Origin: Plasmodiophora brassicae
Taxonomy: Eukaryota > Endomyxa > Phytomyxea > Plasmodiophorida > Plasmodiophoridae
DNA: 64,000 bases
Direction: 5' to 3'
NCBI GenBank assembly: GCA_039704465.1
Contig: JASFAU010000004.1
Location: 1,426,001-1,490,000, forward strand
Positions 57,854-64,000 of the stretch are shown piece by piece. Below the pieces are notes generated by a model, which saw only the letters and a program-made list of their open reading frames with translations, did not search any database and was not told the origin of the DNA. How positions within the stretch are numbered: the first letter of the stretch is position 1; each line of letters starts with the position of its first letter. The position numbers and the translations under genes are program-made.

Positions 57854-60800
57854 TTATGAAACGTCTTCAACTTGTTCCCTGGCGAAGTTGACGAATATAT
57901 GGTCCAATGTCGTCTGCGACATTGAGTAATCCCGAATTCGATATCGGCCACGTTGTCGCTCAAGGAACGCGAAAACCGCGCCGACCTGCACCCCAGACAG
58001 TCCTGGCAAACGAAACCGCAGACGCGATCCGTATCTCTCCACCAGCTCGCAACCCGGGAACGCTGCTTCAAACTCTTGCAGGAAGATGGCGCCCTCGCCT
58101 TCCTCGACGGTGAGGTCCACCTACGCTGCGTGTCACCATTACGTGAACACCGAGATTGTTCTCAACCCGACCTGATACGCATCCCCAAACTTGTGCTTGA
58201 TATGTTGAGATGTGCCGATGCATTGTAGCGATCCATTCACCATAATGGATAGACGCGTACACATTTCGTCGGCCTCACCTGAACCGCTTCCAGTTATCAT
58301 CCCCATCCCCCAATGCAAGAGTACCACGTCGTACTCATTGAGTGGGTTGTCAGCAGAGTGGTTCTTGCATCACGAGAGGCATTGACGAGCTGGCGCAGGC
58401 GTCGGCGAGAATGAGGATCGAGGCCGCTGCAAACGATGTGAGCACCGAACAAACAAGCAGGGCACGACATGCTGCGCACGTTGACGGTTCGTCGAGAAGA
58501 AGTATGCGATTCGCGCCAATCAGGGCAATCCCCATGCTCAGTTTCCGCTTGTTCCCGCCGCTGTACGACGACGCGATCCGATCTGCGAACTCTCCCAGAC
58601 CGAGGTCGTTGACAAGTTGTTGAACGGCGGCATCAAGTACTTCCTGCTTCACGCCCTGTGGTCCAAATTAAAACAGATCGGATATGCCAATCAATGAGAA
58701 GCACCTTTAGGCAGGCGAAGAATCGCAGGTGTTCACGTCCAGTGAGGTGGTCGATGAGGGCGTCGCTTTGAGGGACGAACCCCAACACCTGGGTCACGAA
58801 CCTCAGGTACATGGCCAATGTGCACGCAATGAATACAGTACCAACCTTATGAATTTCGTCGCTCTCCTTAACAAGGTCTTTGCCATCGATGCGGGCCCTC
58901 CCGCCAGTCGGAATGAGTTCTCCAATCAGGCATTTGATAGTGGTCGATTTTCCTTCCAAGGACTCAACAAGCTGAATTTGATGATTGGTAAAACGTCAGC
59001 AACCTACCAGCGCCGTTAGGGCCGAGCAGACCAAATATCTCCCCATTCTTAATCCCGAAACTTATGCTTCGTACGGCGACCTTTTCTCCAAACCGCATCG
59101 ACAGCTGGTCAACACAGTCACGATACATACTACGGTCGTGGTATCCCTCCCGAACCGCTTCTCTGCAACCAACATATCAGCCAAATGTGCTCGCGTGACA
59201 TACAATAACCAAACATACCTTTCGCGCGCCACATCATCGTCAACAGCATCAGGAACGATTGCAAACGTATACGGTGTCCCACCAGGCAAAGCGCTAACAG
59301 GAACCCGTCAGGGGGCGAATGGACAAGTCGACCTGGAACGTACGACTGGAAGCGACGCCAGCCGAGGATCAGTTGTGTTCGAACTCGGCCAGATTCCAGA
59401 AGAACGGCGACTCCAAACCAGAGGCCAGCAGCAACGCACGTCGCCAGGTACAACGATGGTAACGAAGGCAGCGAATCACTTCTGAAATGCGTCAGAACTG
59501 ACATCAACGATATAATTGTTGACATCATTACGCGTCAAACGCTCCACTGCTCAACGTCAGCGACCAAAGCATGGTAAAGTTTGGCGCCAATGCAAGCAGA
59601 ATTGCATCCGCCCATCCCAGGACGAGTACATGGCTAACGGGACCTAGAAAGATAATGACAAGCAAGGCCAGAGCACCCTACAGCGTGGTCGTGAGACACA
59701 TCAGCGGTACGCCTAAATGAGAACATACCGCTATGTAAACTGCTGAAGCGACAGACGTATAGGCGGACACACTGGACATGGTGGCGGTCAAGAACCTTGA
59801 TGTACCGAATAAGACCATGGTGCTTCGTTTGGGATGCACTGACGTACGCGTTGAACGATAGAACGTTAAGGGCGTTGACGAAGAATCCAAGAAAGATATC
59901 AATCCCATGGTCGTGTAGCAAACGCCAGGACGATGACAGATATAGCATACAGAACATCATCACGACAGGGACGAGGTAGAGAATGGTATCCATCAGGATT
60001 CTGTCAGCAATGTTAGGGTGGAAACGCACTGCTGAGCAGTAAAACCAAGATACGACCTCGCGGACCAGAACAAGACGGGCGATAAACCCATCGCAGACAT
60101 TAGGTGTCGAGACCCACTTGCCTTCTGTCGAAGGACGGATATCCCGAACCCTATTGGGACGTATGCAAATCCTGATATCGCGGGAACACAATAAGCGTCG
60201 CGTGACCATCGAGAGCCTCGACAGCGTTCGTACCAATTCCCAACAAGAAAGGAAGCTCAAACGGAGGCGCGTTATCCGACACCGCCGATGGCTGGGGCTT
60301 ATAAAATGGGAACGGGTCAGAAACGGTTTCGAGAGACAGCGTGTCACTCCCAGTGAGGCCCCCATTGACAACAATGGAGAGGGCCGCTGGAAGTGCATGC
60401 AGGGAACTGCAGTTGTGCCAGACATCAACAGCACGCGAAGTGCCAACGCCACCATCAATGGCCACAGTCGTTGACACAGTTCTTGGATCAAGCAGCGTCG
60501 ACAACAGCGCGTCGCTATCAGCGATAGACATGGGTCGAAGGTTGACATTCGACAATGCACCGTCAAAGGCGTGCGAAGTAACAGGAACATCTAAGGCAGC
60601 ACAGGGTCAACACTGACGCTGCACGATTCTCTCCCGAGCGTACCACCACTTACCGGCGCTGGTAAAAATGGATGCGTTCGAAAACGATAACGAAGGATTG
60701 CTGACCAATGACGGGCCCGACCCTGCACTCGGAAACGACAAGACAGTCTCCTTCGAGATGATGAGGATGCCGACATAGATCAGAGGTAGAACGATTTGAT

Positions 60801-63800
60801 ACACCAGGGCACGGAAGTCGCGCCAGTAGATAAGAACGAAGATGCGCAAGAGTGCTAAAGCGCGGGTTCTCAGAAGAGGTTTCACGTCGGCAGGTACCCG
60901 GGATGATGCCGGGCCTGGCGAGCTGTCAACATGTTCGCTGGCAGCATCAACCGAAGAAGTATCAGTCAGCCGAAAGAACACCTAACCACGAGTGAGCGAA
61001 CAAAGCAACGAGCCAGGCAATTTACAGCGACACACTTCTTCAAGCGATGTCAACGATACACCGAACGAGGTAATTCCCAGATCATTGCGACAGGAGTCGA
61101 GAGTTGCGAAGAGTTGTGGAAACTTTGGCGCATCAGTGATCGGCAAGGTGAACGACAGTTGTTGGGCGAACTGTGATCGCACATTGCCGCCTAACACTCT
61201 GGATAAGATTTGCGGTTCAAAAGGAGTAACATATCAGGATAATACGAGGAATGACGTGAGCAACAGAGTCCCTGATCGCGTCCGGATCAGCAGTAGATGC
61301 ATGTGCGACAGAAAGCGTGTATCCGATGCCGAACTGACGCTTGAGATCGGAAGGAGATCCTTGAGCGGCAACTTTGCCGTGTTGTAAGAGGACGATCCGA
61401 TCAGCAAGCAGATCGGCTTCGTCCATTGAGCTGTTACAACGATGGTCAGATGGAGGAGGCCTAACGCGACGCACAATACCCACTGGGTCGTCAGGACGAC
61501 GTAACGGCCAGCTTTATAGGACTGAAGTGTATCCCAGGTCTGTCGACGAGAGAGTGGGTCAAGTCCGGAAGAGGGCTCATCAAGAAAGACAAGCAGCGGG
61601 TCTCCGATCTGCCAAACCAAGTAATTATCGATCGGTTATGGCAACATGCGCCAGTAGATAATGAATACGAGTGCCATTGCCAGGCTGAGTTTCCGTTTCT
61701 GCCCACCACTCAGGACGCTGCCCTTCGTTTCAGCAAACTCTTCCAGTCCATAGCGCGCAACGAGGGTATCAGGATCGGCAGGGCTGACATCCTTTAGGCC
61801 AATGACGAGAACAATGTGCTCTCGCGCTGTCAGCTCGGGGAACAGGATATCTCTACAACCGTAAATAAGCATGCGACGTAGAGTACACCAGGCGTACGCA
61901 CGTTTGAGGGCACATCCCGATGCCGAATCGATCTCGTACATAATCCATTGACCGCATCTAGCGACAATCGTCAGCACGGGTAGAGAGAACGATGCTAACG
62001 GTTACAAGATCGACTGATCGACTCATTATAGCCGACCCCGAGTCACACTGCATCAGCCCCGTTAACATCGAAAGCGTGGTTGTTTTCCCTGCGGTTCAAC
62101 CGTAAGAACGTGGGCGAAGAAATAGCCGGTCGAGATATCCACCTGCTCCATTGTGCCCAAGTAGGCATGTGATTTGGCTACACTGAATGTCGAGATCAAG
62201 ACTGTCGACAGCAACGACCCCTTGTTTGCTACATCCAATGGGAATTTGTGAGTAGAACAAGGAGCGCGAGTCGAACTACCCTGAGTACCAGGACCCCGGA
62301 AACGACTTCCTCAGTCCTCGAATGGAGATGGTGCTGTCAGCTAATGCCGGTGCAGGATTACGAGCGCCAAGTTCGCTGTCGATGACTTCGGTACCATCGT
62401 CACCTAGGTAGGTAGTGGACATTATGAAACGCACAACCGTCAGCGAGCGGTCAGTGAGCATACCCATCAACGGAGCCAAAGACACGTCGGATCGCGCTCG
62501 TTCACGAAGCCTTGGACTTTCGAAGTACTCTCGCAGAGCAGTGACTGGGAACGTCCACGGCTGGCGGATGCCAAATTTCTGGAGAACTGTCAAAAGCCAT
62601 TACCTTGTCAACGGCAGGACAAACTTACACTGGGCAGCACACGATCCAAATACAGCGCCAGGATGAAAACGATGACCGAAAACACGACCATCAGCAGCGG
62701 ACAGACAACTAAAGAGCTTCCGCCGTCACTCGTAGAACTGGCAACATTCAGCAGTTGCCTGAAACCGCGGTCGAAGGCGATAGGAGGGGAGAAGAATGCA
62801 GACCACTGTATGAACGTTTAGGCCAGAGCATCGCCAGCATAATGAAGCGTTTGACAGTACAAAGGAATCAGCAGACATGAAGAACTTCGGCGAGTAGATC
62901 AGCAAGATGGCTAGGCCGCCGACTTGGGCGGCCAGTTTCGCATTCGAAAAGAAACAGGACATCAGGAACGCCAATGCCAGAAGCGATTGACAGAAGCAAA
63001 CAATCAATAAGAGAAGTTCCGGCATGAATTTGCTCGGAAGTAGGCCGGTACGCAGGACCGCATATGCAATGAACATGGATGACACGGACGTTATCGCCGC
63101 ATACGTCACCAGCCACGATACCCACAGGGCTATTCACGGCGCCGTCAGACGCAGATACAGTCCAAGTGACCAGTAAAGAAACAAACCCAACGTGGAGATG
63201 CCCATGATTTTTAACGCCTCCCGTACCCTGCTCTCTTTCTCTTGGACGAGAACAAACAGAAGTTTGCTGGTAAAGCCAACGAAGCCGCTGACCAAATACA
63301 ACCCTGCCGAGTGGTTCAGTTCGGGCACGCCTCGTCCCTCATGCGAACCGAACCTCCAATGCCATTCATCAGATCGATGAACGGGTCGACAGTAAGTTTT
63401 CGCGTCGGGTAAGCTCTCGAGCGGATTACGCTGGGAATGCCAGTGCGTCCATGCCCAAGCACATACGCGACAGATTCACTGACAACGGCCTAATGTACTC
63501 AAGAGGTCATAACTCCCGCACGAGGTAAATGCTCCCATGATACCTGCAGAGACAGGAACAAGGAATCGGTATAGTAGGTGCATTGGAACACATCTCCCCC
63601 GGACGACATGGGGTTCGTAGTCGACGGGATCGCCGAACCGTTCATACGGATCGCCATTCGCCAGCGTGCAGCGGTGGGAGATGCCAGTACGACTCCAGCA
63701 TACACCTTGCATGGAATTCAGAGGGTGCCCACTGGCCGAAGCATTGTCCTACAGTGTTATCGCGATACGCGCGTAACAGAACATCTTCAGACGGAACTAA

Positions 63801-64000
63801 CTCCAGCGATTGTGCCTGGCTGAACTTCGTCCGGCAGCGGTCCACAACTTGTTGGAGCATCTGGCGACGACGCGAGGATTAGTAAACGGGAAAAGCGAAC
63901 CCGAAGTAGCAGTCCGGCAGTACAGGGACGGGAACAGGGTGCGTTGCAGACGGTGCAAACAGAATCCGCAGGCCTCGGGACTGTGCCAGAATGTCGTCGA
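57854..64000 (-). CDS. ABCA-type full ABC transporter (5' end outside the window)
   Basis: A lipid-exporter-type ABCA protein on many short exons; translation runs from beyond 64000 to the stop at about 57854. First membrane domain exons (63900-62730) show N-terminal ectodomain pieces ([13 protein letters not shown]) and helices. NBD1: [16 protein letters not shown] (signature, about 61720), [19 protein letters not shown] (Walker B, about 61590), [20 protein letters not shown] (H-loop region, about 61420) and the regulatory [11 protein letters not shown]. Second membrane domain about 60990-59500. NBD2: [11 protein letters not shown] (Walker A, about 58940), [36 protein letters not shown] then LLLDEP (about 58560-58500), and [20 protein letters not shown] with [11 protein letters not shown]. 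It ends [19 protein letters not shown], the ABCA C-terminal signature. Confidence 0.9.

Overview
This is nuclear DNA of a flagellated, probably unicellular eukaryote with a compact genome. Genes are intron-bearing, with GT-AG introns of roughly 45-100 nt, and gaps between genes are often under 300 bp, with convergent neighbours only tens of bases apart (for example the RecQ and THOC3 genes). CFAP52 implies a motile cilium. ABCA transporter, AP-1 gamma, a GT18 (MGAT5-like) glycosyltransferase, a SUEL-type lectin domain, a WW-MyTH4-RhoGAP protein, WDTC1 and a TMEM151-like protein point to an opisthokont (holozoan-side) or apusozoan-type protist. The sequence alone does not fix the lineage. Exon structures were inferred by eye from protein-family conservation and GT-AG sites, so starts and junctions are approximate. 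Two gene styles alternate: GC-rich genes with long exons (about 9-15 kb, 23-28 kb, 34-38 kb, 50-53 kb) and lower-GC genes cut into many short exons (about 0-8 kb, 15-19 kb, 29-33 kb, 54-64 kb). Layout: a URB1/Npa1-like ribosome-biogenesis gene (-, 0.2-5.0 kb); MCM10 (-, 5.8-8.3 kb), head-to-head with an RMI2-like OB-fold gene (+) and an ankyrin gene (+); a divergent G-protein alpha subunit (+), a two-domain cAMP-binding protein like the PKA regulatory subunit (+) and an EF-hand mitochondrial carrier (+), 10.5-14.7 kb; a small unknown gene; a BLM/RecQ helicase with HRDC (+, to 19.0 kb); THOC3 (-); a small helical protein (-); a perfect 28-bp hairpin next to an orphan piece of LSU rRNA (21.6-22.5 kb); a GNAT acetyltransferase (-); a double cytochrome b5 protein (-); a TMEM151-like protein (-); a PARN-family protein with lost catalytic acids (-); a SUEL-lectin membrane protein (+); BRCA2 (-, 29-33 kb). 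The right half holds a GT18 glycosyltransferase (+), an ATP synthase subunit e candidate (+), CFAP52 (+), MTHFS (-), dual-specificity phosphatase fragments flanking a retroelement remnant with a large palindrome (39.2-41.0 kb), WDTC1 (-), a small unknown gene (-), a LEA2/WHy membrane protein (+), a mitochondrial nucleolin-like RRM/RGG protein (-), a tandem pair of secreted zinc-finger paralogues (-), a possible ciliary EF-hand-like protein (+), the WW-MyTH4-RhoGAP gene (+), an F-box protein (-), AP-1 gamma adaptin (+) and an ABCA transporter (-) that runs off the right edge. Functionally there is a loose concentration of genome-maintenance genes in the left half (MCM10, RMI2-like, RecQ/BLM-like, BRCA2) and a G alpha-cAMP-Ca2+ trio at 10.5-14.7 kb. 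Neither is evidence of co-regulation on its own. I see no clear previously undescribed multigene system. The strongest oddities are the G alpha with its catalytic triad replaced, the PARN homologue lacking its DxE motif, unusual repeats in BRCA2, the orphan rRNA block with hairpin, and the retroelement/palindrome at the phosphatase locus.
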